Source: Croceicoccus bisphenolivorans (GTDB lineage: Bacteria; Pseudomonadota; Alphaproteobacteria; Sphingomonadales; Sphingomonadaceae). From it: a DNA stretch of 64,000 bases. Positions 45,998 through 55,636 of this stretch are shown one piece after another; position 1 is the stretch's first letter, and each line of letters begins with the position of its first letter. Made by a program: the position numbers and the translations under genes. The notes under the pieces are model-generated. The model saw nothing but the letters and a program-made list of their open reading frames with translations. It was not told where the DNA came from and did not search any database. The stretch spans positions 124,001-188,000 of the forward strand of contig NZ_LRSE01000001.1 in assembly GCF_001634625.1 (NCBI RefSeq). The letters run 5' to 3'.

Positions 45998-48169
45998 ATG
46001 AATTCGGCCGCGCCGGAAAAGTTCGAAAAATCGCCGCAACAGTCGGCTGACACGCCAGCCAGGCAGGTCGATCCCCTGATCGCCTGCCTGGCCCGCGTTG
46101 CCCGCCATTTCGACACGCCGTTTGCAACGGCCACGCTTGCCTCGTCGCTGGCCTTTGCGGCCAACGGCACGCTGCCTTGGCACCAGGTCGGCCCGGCGCT
46201 TGAACTGCTGGGCCTGAACTACGACGAGGCGCCGGCAAAGCGCCTGCCGATAGCCAAGTCCCACTATCCGCTCATCCTGCGGGACGGTGAGGGTTCGCTT
46301 GCGGTGCTGCTGGACCGTGAGGGCGACGACGTCCTCGCCTGGCAGCCCGGTGATGTCGAGGAAACATGGCAGCCCGCAGCAGCCTTTGCCGGCATCCAGC
46401 CGCTGACCCTGCTTTCGGTGGAAGGCGATCCTTCCACGCTACGCGATGCAGGGCAACCGTGGCACCAGCGCGCCCGCAGCCACTGGTTCTGGTCCGAGAT
46501 TGCCAAGCGCCGCCGCGATTTCTGGCCAGTCATTCTCGCTTCGGTGGTAATCAACTTCCTCGCAGTGTCGCTGCCGATCTTCACGATGAACGTCTACGAC
46601 CGCGTGATCCCCAACCGGGCGACGTCCAGCCTGTGGGTGCTGGCGCTGGGCGTGTTGATCGCCTTCACGCTGGAATTCGCGCTGCGCAAGGCGCGAACGA
46701 ACGTACTGGACGAGATCAGCCGCGATCTGGACATCAGCCTATCGCAAAAGATCTACGCCCGCGTCATGTCGACGCCGCTGGCGGCGAAAGTCGGCCATAC
46801 CGGCAACCTCGTCGCGCGGGTCAGCGAATACGCGATCGTCCGCGATTTCTTTGCCGCGACGACGATCACGCTGATGGTCGACGTCTTCTTCCTGTTCATT
46901 TTCATCGGCTTCATTGCGATCATCGCAGGCCCGCTTGCCCTGATCCCGCTGGTCATTATCAGCGGCATGATCCTGCTGGGCATCCGGCTGCAGCGCCAGA
47001 TCACCGACAGCGCCCGCGACGCACAGGCAGACTATGGCCTGCAGCAGACGCAACTGGTGGAATCGATCGCCGGGCTGGAAACGCTGAAGTCCATCGCCGG
47101 CGAAGGCGAAATGCTTGGCCGCTGGCGCCGCATTTCCGACATGGCCAGCCGGTCGCAGAAGCGTCTTCGCGAAGTGAACTCCACCGCGATCGGCGCCGCC
47201 TCCACCTTCCAGCAGGTTTCGACGATATCGCTGGTGATCGGCGGCTACTACATGTTCGACGCGGGCATCATCTCGATGGGCGCGATCATCGCGATCGTGA
47301 TGCTCGCCTCGCGCGCCCTTTCGCCGGCGGGGCAGCTGGCTTACCTTCTCACCCGCTGGAAACAGGCTAGCGAGACGCTCGATTCCATCGAACGCCTGTG
47401 GGACGGGCCGGACGAGCGCAAGATGGGCAGTAGTTCTCTGCCCCCGCAGGTCCGCAGCGCCAACATATCGCTGCAAGGTGTCGATTTCGCCTATCCCGGC
47501 TCCAGCGTTCCCTCGCTGAAGAACGTGAACCTGACGATCCGCCCTGGTGAACGCATCGCGATCATCGGCAGGGTCGCATCGGGCAAATCCACGCTGGGGC
47601 GCGTGCTTTGCGGCCTTTACGAGCCGGACGAAGGTGCAGTGCTGATCGACGGGATCGACGCGAAGCAATATCGCCCGCACGACGTGCGCCGCAATTTCCG
47701 CTTCGTCGCGCAGGATTCGAACCTGTTCTCCGGCACCATCAAGGACAACCTTGCCCTTGGCGGCGCGCGCGCGGGTGAACAGCAGTTGATCGACGCCTTG
47801 CGCAAGGTCGGCGCCGACAGGTTCCTTTCGCGCGATGCGGGCGGCTTCGACCGTGCTGTCGGTGAAGGCGGGCGGGCGCTTTCGGGCGGTCAGCGTAACT
47901 TCCTTGCGCTTGCACGTGCATTCGTTGCGCCAAGCCAGATGCTGTTCCTGGACGAACCGACCGGCGCGATGGATGCGCAGACGGAGAAGATGTTTATCGA
48001 CGCACTGTCACAAAGCCTGACACCTTCGCAGACACTGGTTGTGGCGACTCACCGTCCGGCGTTATTTGCATTGTGCGACAGGGTCATCGTCATCAACGAC
48101 GGCCAGATCGCCGCCGATGGGCAAAAGGACGAGGTTATCAAGAGTGTCGGTTTTGAAACCCGCAGCTGA
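45998..48169 (+). CDS. Type I secretion ABC transporter (LapB/HlyB type)
   Basis: A 723-residue ATPase/permease. Residues 25-130 are a peptidase C39-like domain without the catalytic Cys, as in RTX and LapA exporters that bind rather than cleave the substrate. About six transmembrane helices follow (about 165-440), then the ATPase with Walker [10 protein letters not shown], the signature LSGGQR and Walker [10 protein letters not shown]. It exports the adhesin through TolC. It starts 39 bases after tolC; its 3' end overlaps the SleB-like gene by 26 bases. Confidence 0.94.
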   Translation: MNSAAPEKFEKSPQQSADTPARQVDPLIACLARVARHFDTPFATATLASSLAFAANGTLPWHQVGPALELLGLNYDEAPAKRLPIAKSHYPLILRDGEGSLAVLLDREGDDVLAWQPGDVEETWQPAAAFAGIQPLTLLSVEGDPSTLRDAGQPWHQRARSHWFWSEIAKRRRDFWPVILASVVINFLAVSLPIFTMNVYDRVIPNRATSSLWVLALGVLIAFTLEFALRKARTNVLDEISRDLDISLSQKIYARVMSTPLAAKVGHTGNLVARVSEYAIVRDFFAATTITLMVDVFFLFIFIGFIAIIAGPLALIPLVIISGMILLGIRLQRQITDSARDAQADYGLQQTQLVESIAGLETLKSIAGEGEMLGRWRRISDMASRSQKRLREVNSTAIGAASTFQQVSTISLVIGGYYMFDAGIISMGAIIAIVMLASRALSPAGQLAYLLTRWKQASETLDSIERLWDGPDERKMGSSSLPPQVRSANISLQGVDFAYPGSSVPSLKNVNLTIRPGERIAIIGRVASGKSTLGRVLCGLYEPDEGAVLIDGIDAKQYRPHDVRRNFRFVAQDSNLFSGTIKDNLALGGARAGEQQLIDALRKVGADRFLSRDAGGFDRAVGEGGRALSGGQRNFLALARAFVAPSQMLFLDEPTGAMDAQTEKMFIDALSQSLTPSQTLVVATHRPALFALCDRVIVINDGQIAADGQKDEVIKSVGFETRS

Positions 48170-49250
48170 CCCCGGCCAGACCGGTGGGCTCGTGAAGCGC
48201 CTGAAGGGCGCTCGCGTAGTGCTGCTCGGCATCTTTGCCGCCGCTCCGCTTGTCGTTCTGGGAAGTACGACAATGATGCCCGGCGGACTGACAGGCGAAG
48301 CAAAGGCCGTTGCCCTCCCCGTCGATGCCGTTGCGGCACAGCGGCGTGAAATCGCATCGCTGGTCGAAGGCGAGAAGAGCAAGATCCTCGCATCGGGCGA
48401 AAGCGCGAAAGAGCGTAATGCCGAAATCACATTCTCCAGCCTGCCGCTCGAACGGGTTCGCGGCTTTGCCAATGCCCATGTCTCGGCAAATGCGCAGCAA
48501 TGTCTGACGCAGGCGATCTATTACGAGGCGGGGTTCGAACCGGAAAACGGCAAGCGTGCCGTGGCCCAGGTCGTGCTCAACCGCGTCAGCCATCCGGCCT
48601 ATCCCAATTCGGTGTGCGGCGTTGTCTATCAGGGTTCGGACCAGCGGGTTTGCCAGTTCAGCTTCACATGCGACGGATCGCTCGCACGGCGCCCGGCCGC
48701 TGCGGCGTGGGCTTCGGCGGCCCGCATCGCGCGTGAAGCGCTGGCCGGTCATGTCGAGCCCAGTGTGGGCACGGCCACGCACTACCATGCCGACTATGTC
48801 GTGCCGCGCTGGGCATATTCGCTGGGCAAGGTTCGCCAGCTTGGCAGCCACATCTTCTATCGCTTCAACGGCAGTCTCGGCAGCTCGCGGGCTTTCAGCG
48901 CGCGTTACAACGGCTCCGAATTGATCCCGTCGATCCGCATGGCCGACCTGCCTGCGACAGACGGACCCGATCCGCAGACCGGACTGTTCGAAAACGGCCT
49001 GACCGTCGCGCCTGATGTAAAGGATCGCCATGCCCAGAACGACATCGGCGGGCGAATGGACACGACAAAGGGCTGGAAGCTCGAATTGCCGAAGGCCGGG
49101 CGTTATCGCCAACTGACGGCAACTCACGGCGAAGCACCGGTTGTCGGTGCGGAACCGCAGGCGGCAGCTCCCAAGCCGGTTACACAACCCGAAGCCAAGC
49201 CCGGCTTCGCAACCGGCATCGCTTCAGAAGGGCTGGAACCCGGCGCATGA
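48144..49250 (+). CDS. SleB-type cell wall hydrolase
   Basis: A 368-residue protein with a hydrophobic N-terminal anchor (about 16-38) and a Hydrolase_2/SleB domain (about 115-240): [40 protein letters not shown] and [10 protein letters not shown]. Such enzymes are lytic transglycosylase-like peptidoglycan hydrolases. A Pro/Ala-rich tail follows. GTG start at 48144, nine bases after a GAGG, overlaps the ABC transporter gene by 26 bases, and the stop overlaps the HlyD gene by four. It probably opens the cell wall locally for the trans-envelope secretion complex (inference). Confidence 0.87.
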   Translation: MSVLKPAADPGQTGGLVKRLKGARVVLLGIFAAAPLVVLGSTTMMPGGLTGEAKAVALPVDAVAAQRREIASLVEGEKSKILASGESAKERNAEITFSSLPLERVRGFANAHVSANAQQCLTQAIYYEAGFEPENGKRAVAQVVLNRVSHPAYPNSVCGVVYQGSDQRVCQFSFTCDGSLARRPAAAAWASAARIAREALAGHVEPSVGTATHYHADYVVPRWAYSLGKVRQLGSHIFYRFNGSLGSSRAFSARYNGSELIPSIRMADLPATDGPDPQTGLFENGLTVAPDVKDRHAQNDIGGRMDTTKGWKLELPKAGRYRQLTATHGEAPVVGAEPQAAAPKPVTQPEAKPGFATGIASEGLEPGA

Positions 49251-50518
49251 TCCAACGGATGAAGGTCCACTGGGCACGGCTCGATTCGAGCCGCAGGCTC
49301 ATTGTCGTGGCGGCGGTCGGCATGTTCGCGCTGCTCGTCTGGTCTGCCTTTGCACCGCTTGACGATATCACGCGCGGTCAGGGCAAGGTGATCCCGAACA
49401 GCAAGGTTCAGGTCGTGCAGGCCGCCGATCCGGCGACCATCGACGAAATCCTTGTCCAGAACGGGGAACAGGTGAAACGCGGCCAGCTGCTCGTCCGCCT
49501 GAACGACAGCGAAAGTGCCAGCCAGCTTGGCCAGCTGGAAACGGAAACCGAGATGCTGGAAGCGCGCGCCAACCGGCTGCAGCGCGAGGCTTCGGGCGAA
49601 GGGACAGGTTGCGCACCGGGAAGCGGCTGCGCCGAGGAGCAGCGCCTACAACAAGTGCGTCAGGCCGCAGCGCGCAGCCGCGAGCAGGCGCTTGCCGCCG
49701 CGGTCGAACAGCGCCGCCGCGACTTGCGCGAGGGTGAGGCGACCGCGACATCGCTTCAAAGCAACCTCAAGCTGGCGCAGGATCAGGTGAACATGCTCAC
49801 TCCGCTGGCCAAACAGGGCATCGTTCCGCAGACCGAACTAATTACCGCCCAGCGCGATGTAGTGGATCTGCAAGGCAGGCTCGCCGCCGCGCGACAGGGC
49901 GTGCAGCGCGCACAGGCGGCCGTCAGCGAGGCGCAGGCCCAGCTTTCCAGCGCAAGGCTCGATTTCCAGCAGCAGGCGCTCAACGAACGCAGCGAACTGG
50001 CAACGCGGATCGCAGTAAACGAACAGTCGATCAAGGGCGCCAGCGCCCGCGTTTCGCGCAACGAACTGCGCGCACCAGTCGACGGCATCGTCAATGACCT
50101 GCAAGTTACGACCGTCGGCGGCTTCGTGTCACCGGGCGAGCAGATCATGCAGGTCGTGCCCACCGGCGATCGCCTGTTGGTGGAAGCCAAGATCCGCCCG
50201 TCGGACATCGCCTTCATCAAGGTTGGCGATCCGGCGAACGTGAAGGTCACGGCTTTCGATTTCTCGATCTACGGCGGGTTGTCCGGCAAGGTTCGCCAGA
50301 TCAGCCCCGACAGCGTCTATGACGAGAACGAGCGGGAAAGCTATTACCTTGCCCAGATCGAGACCGACCGCGCCTATATCCGGCACGGCGGGCAGAGGCT
50401 GGCGATCATGCCGGGCATGATCTGCGAGGTGGAGATCATCACCGGGCGCAAGAGCGTGCTTGCCTATTTGCTGAAGCCGATCACTCGCGGCCTGAACACG
50501 GCCCTGACCGAGAAGTAA
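49247..50518 (+). CDS. HlyD/LapC-type membrane fusion protein
   Basis: A 423-residue periplasmic adaptor: one transmembrane helix (about 19-38), biotinyl-lipoyl half motif after it, a long coiled-coil hairpin (about 90-265) and the closing beta-barrel domain ([24 protein letters not shown]). It bridges the ABC transporter and TolC. The short insert [12 protein letters not shown] in the coiled-coil carries two Cys that may form a disulfide. ATG start overlaps the SleB-like stop. Last plus-strand gene of the secretion operon; the LapG-like gene is convergent, 9 bases away. Confidence 0.94.
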   Translation: MIQRMKVHWARLDSSRRLIVVAAVGMFALLVWSAFAPLDDITRGQGKVIPNSKVQVVQAADPATIDEILVQNGEQVKRGQLLVRLNDSESASQLGQLETETEMLEARANRLQREASGEGTGCAPGSGCAEEQRLQQVRQAAARSREQALAAAVEQRRRDLREGEATATSLQSNLKLAQDQVNMLTPLAKQGIVPQTELITAQRDVVDLQGRLAAARQGVQRAQAAVSEAQAQLSSARLDFQQQALNERSELATRIAVNEQSIKGASARVSRNELRAPVDGIVNDLQVTTVGGFVSPGEQIMQVVPTGDRLLVEAKIRPSDIAFIKVGDPANVKVTAFDFSIYGGLSGKVRQISPDSVYDENERESYYLAQIETDRAYIRHGGQRLAIMPGMICEVEIITGRKSVLAYLLKPITRGLNTALTEK

Positions 50519-50527
50519 TCCTCCGGC

Positions 50528-51490
50528 TCAGTAGCCGTGAAGGAAACGCTTATCCGCATTGAAGGACAGGATCGGGCGATAGTCGTTGGCGACATCGCCA
50601 TCGATCAGCTCGTCGCTGGCGTTGTCCAGAAGGATCGAGCGGCCTTCCAGCTTCACGATCAGGATCGCGTGATCGTCGCGCCGCACCAGATCGCGGGCGA
50701 TGGTGAGGTACATGTCTTCACGGGCGACGCCCATGGCCGCAAGGATATCCATCTTGGCGATCGCGTAATCCTCGCAATCGCCCTTGCCGCGCGCCAGCGT
50801 CTCGCTTGCCGAAGCCCAATAGTCCGCCTTGCCGTAGAGTTTGGCATCCGGTGTGTAGGCGACCCGCCGGTTGACCCACGCGTTCACGGTGGCGATCCGG
50901 TCCGCCATCGCGCCCTCCCCGCCACCGATTTTCAGGACTGCCTTGCGAACAGCGGCGGATCCTGCCTTGCCCGAAACGCGGGTCCAGTCCGCATCGAATG
51001 TCGTGGTAGAGACAGGCAGGATGCGGCTTTCAAGGAAATCGTACTGCGGGCGAGCGATACCGGGCTGCACGCTGTCGAACAGTTCGGCACATCCGATCCC
51101 GCCGAACGCAGCGGGTACGAGGGGCGAATTGTCGGCAACTACCGCTGGCGCAAAATCCGCCGGCTTGGCCATTTCGGCGAAGGAGGCACCCATGGTGGCT
51201 GCGGCAGGGTTCTCCTGCTGAAGGCGCATGCGTTCCAGCGCCGACATCGGCTTGCGGCTGGGGCGTGAAATAAGAGCTGCCTGCCCGACGACCTGACTGC
51301 GCGTGAACTGCAAAGCGGGCGAACGGCGACAGTCGGTCGCCACCGCGATATTCGCGACTGCAGAGGCTATCAGGGCCGGTCCGGAGGTAGCGGCGCTCGC
51401 CTGCGCCGGAAGCACGCCCGCCAGCACGGCCGATCCGAAGATGACCGTTGCGAGGGATCGGGCCCGGGGTGCAAGTGGCGCTTTGACCAT
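50528..51490 (-). CDS. LapG-like periplasmic transglutaminase-type cysteine protease
   Basis: A 320-residue BTLCP-family (PF06035) protein with an N-terminal signal segment (1-34, ending ASA). The catalytic domain lies at 145-315. The triad is Cys239 in GKGDCEDYAIAK, His274 in RDDHAILIV and Asp289 in LLDNASD; spacings of 35 and 15 are close to LapG of Pseudomonas fluorescens. Asp238 and Glu240 next to the Cys match the Ca2+ ligands of LapG. An about 100-residue region between signal and protease is extra compared with LapG. Convergent with the T1SS operon; the presumed substrate is the adhesin at 39148. No LapD gene is in the window. Confidence 0.88.
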   Translation of the reverse strand: MVKAPLAPRARSLATVIFGSAVLAGVLPAQASAATSGPALIASAVANIAVATDCRRSPALQFTRSQVVGQAALISRPSRKPMSALERMRLQQENPAAATMGASFAEMAKPADFAPAVVADNSPLVPAAFGGIGCAELFDSVQPGIARPQYDFLESRILPVSTTTFDADWTRVSGKAGSAAVRKAVLKIGGGEGAMADRIATVNAWVNRRVAYTPDAKLYGKADYWASASETLARGKGDCEDYAIAKMDILAAMGVAREDMYLTIARDLVRRDDHAILIVKLEGRSILLDNASDELIDGDVANDYRPILSFNADKRFLHGY

Positions 51491-51751
51491 GCATCCCTTT
51501 TCGCCCGTGGGCGGTCAAGGAATGCTTGAAGCTCATGCTTGCGGAGTCTGGTTAACGTCGCCGACCCCCAAACCAAGCCCGATGCCTTCACGCAGTGACC
51601 CAAAAGTGGCTGATTTGCGGCGTTGTCGCTGCCTGCACCGAGTGCCAGTCGTGGTTAATCCACCGGAGCAAAAGCAGGCTGACAATCGTTAACGCGCCGG
51701 CCTGAATGCGAAAATCATCCGGTAATCACTTGGCGTGATCGACGGGTCACC

Positions 51752-52084
51752 TCACCGGCGCTGAACGTCGTGCACATGCTGGGGAATGCGAACCTCAAGC
51801 CCGTCCAGCGCGCTGGTCAGGGTGATCTGGCAGGAAAGGCGGCTTGTCCCTTCCACTCCGGCGGCAAGGTCGAGCATGTCCTCCTCGTCCTCAGACGCGA
51901 TGTCCAGCTTGCCGAACCAGTCGGGCGCCACGACGACATGGCACGTGGAGCAGGCCATCTGCCCCTCACACGTTCCTTCGAGCGGCATGCCGGCCGCCTG
52001 CCCTGCCGAAAGCAGGGAGTCGCCTTCGGCCCCTTCAGCTTCGATCTTCCGACCGTCGGGAGTTACGAACCTGACGTGCACCAT
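51752..52084 (-). CDS. 2Fe-2S ferredoxin (Isc-type)
   Basis: A 110-residue plant/adrenodoxin-type ferredoxin. The cluster ligands are in CEGQMACSTCHV (C-x5-C-x2-C) and the later SRLSCQI Cys. It probably donates electrons in iron-sulfur cluster assembly, given the two cysteine desulfurase genes directly upstream. ATG 52084 gives a canonical N-terminus; GTG 52096 would add four residues and overlap the desulfurase stop (GTGA). Downstream, 260 bases to the LapG-like gene show nothing recognisable. Confidence 0.9.
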   Translation of the reverse strand: MVHVRFVTPDGRKIEAEGAEGDSLLSAGQAAGMPLEGTCEGQMACSTCHVVVAPDWFGKLDIASEDEEDMLDLAAGVEGTSRLSCQITLTSALDGLEVRIPQHVHDVQRR

Positions 52085-52092
52085 GATTCTCG

Positions 52093-53178
52093 TCACCCTT
52101 GCGTTCCGGCAGCGGCGATTATCGCCGCAGCAGCCCTTTCAAGGTCATCCATCCCGGTATATCGCCCGAACCCAAGCCGGATCGAAGTTTTGCTATCTTT
52201 GTCACTCAAACCGATCGCCCGCAAGACCCGGCTGGGTTTGCCCGAACCGGAAGCACAGGCGGAACCTGCCGAAAACGCGACATCGCGTACATCGGACATT
52301 AGTCTTGCAACATCGAGCCAGTCGCGGCGCAAGTTGAGATTGCCGTGCCAGCGGGCAGTCGCGCTGCCGTTCAATATCCAGCCGTCAAACAGTTCGATCG
52401 CACGGTTCCAGAGCGCCTCGACATGTTCGCGATCGGCCTCCATCCGCTCGGTCGCCAGCTTGGCCGCGGCGCCGAACCCGGCGCAAAGCGCGGGGCTGAG
52501 TGTACCCGAACGCAGCCCCCCTTCCTGCCCCCCGCCGGTTACCAGCGGCGCAAGCTCCAGCCCGTCCCTGATCCAGAGCGCGCCGATGCCCTTCGGCCCG
52601 TGCAGCTTGTGGGCAGAGATCGCGATGCAGTCTGCCAGGGGCAGTGCCATCTTGCCCGCCGCCTGCACCGCGTCGCACACGAACAAAGCCCCCGCTGCCT
52701 TTGCCGCGCGTGCGATTTCCGCGACGGGCTGGACCGTGCCGATCTCGTTGTTCACCTGCATCACCGCGACCAGCCCGGTGCCAGCCGGAAGCGGGCCGGA
52801 GCCATCGACAAGCCCCTGGGCATCAACGGCTATCTCGTGGAACGGGTTCGCCAGCGCCTGAGCCGTATCCCACACGGCGGCGTGCTCGATGGCGGAAACG
52901 GCGATCCCCTGCCCCGCGATGACCGGCGCGCAGCCCCTGATCGCGATATTCAACGCCTCCGTCGCGCTGGCGGTGAAGATCACCCTGCCCCCCGGCGGGA
53001 ACAGTGCGGCCACACGGTCCCGCGCCAGTTCCACCGCTGCGGCTGCCTCCCGCCCGTAGCGGTGCGGGCTGTGCGGATTGCCGAAGCCTGTGCCCGCCGG
53101 TCCGTCCAGCCAGTGCAGCATGGCATCGCGCGCTTCGGGTGCGAGCGGGGTCGTCGCCTGATAATCGAGGTAGATCAC
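52093..53178 (-). CDS. Cysteine desulfurase-family protein (second copy)
   Basis: A 361-residue class V aminotransferase of the NifS/IscS type: VIYLDYQATTPLAPEA start, TASATEALNIAI, PLP lysine in ISAHKLHGPKGIGALW, and FSAGSACASGSGKPSRVL with the sulfur-carrying Cys. Such enzymes move sulfur from cysteine to acceptor proteins. GTG 53178 starts four bases after the stop of the previous desulfurase gene; the frame to 53271 overlaps that gene and is rejected. Side-by-side with a paralog sharing the same fold, so the two may have different acceptors. Confidence 0.92.
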   Translation of the reverse strand: MIYLDYQATTPLAPEARDAMLHWLDGPAGTGFGNPHSPHRYGREAAAAVELARDRVAALFPPGGRVIFTASATEALNIAIRGCAPVIAGQGIAVSAIEHAAVWDTAQALANPFHEIAVDAQGLVDGSGPLPAGTGLVAVMQVNNEIGTVQPVAEIARAAKAAGALFVCDAVQAAGKMALPLADCIAISAHKLHGPKGIGALWIRDGLELAPLVTGGGQEGGLRSGTLSPALCAGFGAAAKLATERMEADREHVEALWNRAIELFDGWILNGSATARWHGNLNLRRDWLDVARLMSDVRDVAFSAGSACASGSGKPSRVLRAIGLSDKDSKTSIRLGFGRYTGMDDLERAAAAIIAAAGTQG

Positions 53179-53182
53179 ACCA

Positions 53183-54229
53183 TCATCCCCGCGCCCGCTT
53201 CGCCATCGCGGTCCAGACATCGAGGAACCGGTCGAGATCCGCCTCTTTCGTTTCCCGCCCGATCGACACACGGATCACTTCACCCGCCGCCTTTTCGTCC
53301 ATGCCCATCGCGGTCAGCACATGGCTTGCGCGCAGCGACCCCGACGAACAGGCGCTGCCCGCCGAAACGGCAATGCCGGCGGCATCGAGCTGGATCAGTT
53401 GCACCGCAGCCGCCAGACCGGGCAATCGATAGGAAGCGATCGTCGCAATGCGCGGGCTGGCTGGCGCGACGACTTCACCACCGGCGTCGATTATCGCATC
53501 CTCCACCATCGCGCGAAGGCGCAGTGCCTCCTCCAGCCAGTGGTGTCCGGCCTCCAGCGCGGTTGCCATCGCCATCGCGCCCGGCACGTTTTCCGTGCCG
53601 CCGCGATATCCGCGCTCCTGCCCTCCGGTGGGCGCGATCAGCGAGAAATCGCGCACCAGCAGCGCGCCGATGCCCGGCGGTCCGCCGAACTTGTGGGCGC
53701 TGATCGCCGCCATGTCGCAATCGGGCAAGGCGATCTTGCCCGCGCCCTGCGCACAATCGGCAAGCAGCACGCCGCCGCCCGATCGCACGTGATCCTCGAT
53801 ACCGCCAAGCGGCTGCATCACGCCGGTCTCGTTATTGACCTGCTGCACGGCGACAAGCGCCCCCTCGACATCGCCGATAGCCGCCGCCTCGATCATCCCG
53901 TCAGCGCCGACGGGCAGGATGCGCGCACCCGGCACATGGCGCATCACCGCCTCGTGCTCCACGGCCGAAACGACGTGCCGGTGCGCATGGCTGCGAGTCA
54001 GCGCGATGGCCAGCGCCTCGCTGGCGCCGCTGGTGAAGATGATCTCTCCGTTCCAGCCAAGTGCGCGTGCCACCCGTTCGCGGGCACCTTCCAGCGCGCG
54101 GCGGGCGGCGCGGCCCGGCCCGTGCGGGCTGGACGGATTGGCGCCTAGAGCGAGCCCTTCCAGCAGCGCCTCACGCGCCGCAGGCAGTACCGGAACGCTT
54201 GCGGCATGATCGAGATAGGTGGGCTTCAC
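53183..54229 (-). CDS. Cysteine desulfurase (first copy)
   Basis: A 348-residue NifS/IscS-type enzyme: YLDHAASVPVLPAAREAL, TSGASEALAIAL, PLP lysine in ISAHKFGGPPGIGALLV, TGGQERGYRGGTENVPG and the sulfur-carrying Cys in SAGSACSSGSLRASHVL. ATG start at 54229. It leads the run desulfurase-desulfurase-ferredoxin and is divergent from an alpha/beta hydrolase gene. In sphingomonads such genes sit beside the suf cluster; no sufBCD genes occur in the window. Confidence 0.93.
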   Translation of the reverse strand: MKPTYLDHAASVPVLPAAREALLEGLALGANPSSPHGPGRAARRALEGARERVARALGWNGEIIFTSGASEALAIALTRSHAHRHVVSAVEHEAVMRHVPGARILPVGADGMIEAAAIGDVEGALVAVQQVNNETGVMQPLGGIEDHVRSGGGVLLADCAQGAGKIALPDCDMAAISAHKFGGPPGIGALLVRDFSLIAPTGGQERGYRGGTENVPGAMAMATALEAGHHWLEEALRLRAMVEDAIIDAGGEVVAPASPRIATIASYRLPGLAAAVQLIQLDAAGIAVSAGSACSSGSLRASHVLTAMGMDEKAAGEVIRVSIGRETKEADLDRFLDVWTAMAKRARG

Positions 54230-54391
54230 AAAAAATTTCGCTCTAAAACCGTACAGGAACTGGAAGTTTTCGCGTCATGGCACCGTTATAATTGCCTTCG
54301 CGCGCGTGCTTTCTATATAGGCATCCAACGCAATTCACATCCCCGACGGTTTTTCCGCCCGGGCGATGGCTGAAAACCTGACGAGGATCTC
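54230..54391. promoter_or_regulatory. Divergent promoter region of the desulfurase and hydrolase genes
   Basis: A 162-base gap between divergent genes, AT-rich around 54270-54330. A TATAAT hexamer is at 54287-54292 and TATATAGG at about 54313; a matching -35 is not evident. GACGAGGA lies just before the TTG start of the hydrolase. Iron- or cluster-responsive control would be expected, but I see no clear IscR, RirA or Irr box. Confidence 0.4.
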
Positions 54392-55048
54392 TTGCCCTCC
54401 GTAATTTTTCCCGGACCCGAAGGCCGGCTCGAAGGCCGCTACCACCCCGCTCCGCGCCCGCGTGCGCCGCTGGCGATGATCCTCCATCCGCACCCGCAGG
54501 GCGGCGGTACGATGAACGAACGGATCACGCAGGCGCTCTACAAGGATTTCGCGGCACGCGGCTTTGCAGTGCTGCGCTTCAACTTTCGCGGCGTAGGCCG
54601 CAGCCAGGGCAGCTTCGACAACGGCATCGGCGAATTGTCCGACGCGGCTGCCGCGCTGGACTGGGTGCAGACCATCCATCCCGAAGCGCAAGTGACGTGG
54701 ATCGCGGGCGTATCGTTCGGCGCGCTGATCGGCATGCAGCTGATGATGCGCCGGCCGGAAATTCGCGGCTTCATCTCCATCGCCCCGCCAGCGAACATGT
54801 ACGACTTCTCGTTCCTTGCCCCCTGCCCCGCATCGGGCATCATCATCCAGGGTGCGGCGGATACGGTGGTAACGCCGAATGCGGTGCAGAAGCTGGTCGA
54901 CAAGCTGCGCACGCAAAAGCACATCACGATCCATCATGACGAGATTCCGCGCGCCAACCACTTCTTCGAACACGAGTACGACGAACTCATGCGCTCGGTC
55001 GACAATTACCTGAATTTCCGCCTGAATCCCGACTGCCCCATCCGCTGA
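54392..55048 (+). CDS. Alpha/beta hydrolase
   Basis: A 218-residue small alpha/beta hydrolase: HPHPQGGGTMNERI (oxyanion-hole region), NFRGVGRSQGSFDNG, the nucleophile elbow GVSFGALIG with its Ser, and the C-terminal His in PRANHFFEH. Proteins of this pattern are widespread in alphaproteobacteria next to sufS/iscS-like genes, with unknown substrate. TTG start at 54392 behind a GAGGATCTC context. Divergent from the cysteine desulfurases. Confidence 0.9.
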   Translation: MPSVIFPGPEGRLEGRYHPAPRPRAPLAMILHPHPQGGGTMNERITQALYKDFAARGFAVLRFNFRGVGRSQGSFDNGIGELSDAAAALDWVQTIHPEAQVTWIAGVSFGALIGMQLMMRRPEIRGFISIAPPANMYDFSFLAPCPASGIIIQGAADTVVTPNAVQKLVDKLRTQKHITIHHDEIPRANHFFEHEYDELMRSVDNYLNFRLNPDCPIR

Positions 55049-55092
55049 CAGCGGATCGGGTCAGGGTACAAGCCGGACCACAACGGGCACGA

Positions 55093-55551
55093 TCAGCCCA
55101 CCCGTTCGCGGTCTTCGGACAGGGTCTGCCATTGGCGGGGAACGACTTTCACGCGCCCCGCACAATGCGCGACAAGCAGTTCGAGCTGCACCGCGTCCAC
55201 GGCGCTGGCAAATTCGAAACCGGCTTCGACCCCGCGATCGTGCCAGCGCAATTCCGCCTCGATCGGGTCCAGCCCGTCGATGAACACCGTGACGCGGTCG
55301 CCGACGAAAAGGTTGCGCGACGGATTGGCAAGGCGGCAACCCCATGCAGAGATATCGTGCGCCGAGATAAATACCTCGGCCCCTGCGGGTGAGCGGTAGC
55401 AGCCCGCCACCCGGATTTCCCATCGCTGGTACCTGCGCCTGCCCAAGTTGCGCCCCCTCCTCCTGCAAAGGCCGGCGTTAGAGCGGGGACCGCAAACCGA
55501 TCGTATTCGCGCGGCTAGGGAAATACCCTGAGAATCAAGCGACTGCCGCAC
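55093..55551 (-). CDS. PilZ-domain protein, likely c-di-GMP receptor
   Basis: A 152-residue protein whose last about 110 residues form a PilZ domain. Both parts of the c-di-GMP signature are present: RRYQR (RxxxR) and, 25 residues later, DISAWG ((D/N)xSxxG). The first 35 residues are basic and not conserved; a later start (for example the TTG codon giving MGRRRYQRW) is possible. No GGDEF or EAL gene is nearby. It is 4 kb from the adhesin locus, so a link is only speculative. Confidence 0.85.
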   Translation of the reverse strand: MRQSLDSQGISLAARIRSVCGPRSNAGLCRRRGRNLGRRRYQRWEIRVAGCYRSPAGAEVFISAHDISAWGCRLANPSRNLFVGDRVTVFIDGLDPIEAELRWHDRGVEAGFEFASAVDAVQLELLVAHCAGRVKVVPRQWQTLSEDRERVG

Positions 55552-55636
55552 ACCCCAAGCCCCGGCATTGGGGCATCTACGGAGCGCGCCAGCATCCGAA
55601 ATCGGCCATCATGCGTGTGATCGAAGGAGGTCTGCC

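Noticed and set aside
45998-46390. Active C39 peptidase domain in the T1SS ATPase
   Set aside because: The fold is present at the N-terminus, but no Cys lies at the expected catalytic position, so it is a C39-like domain that does not process a leader peptide.
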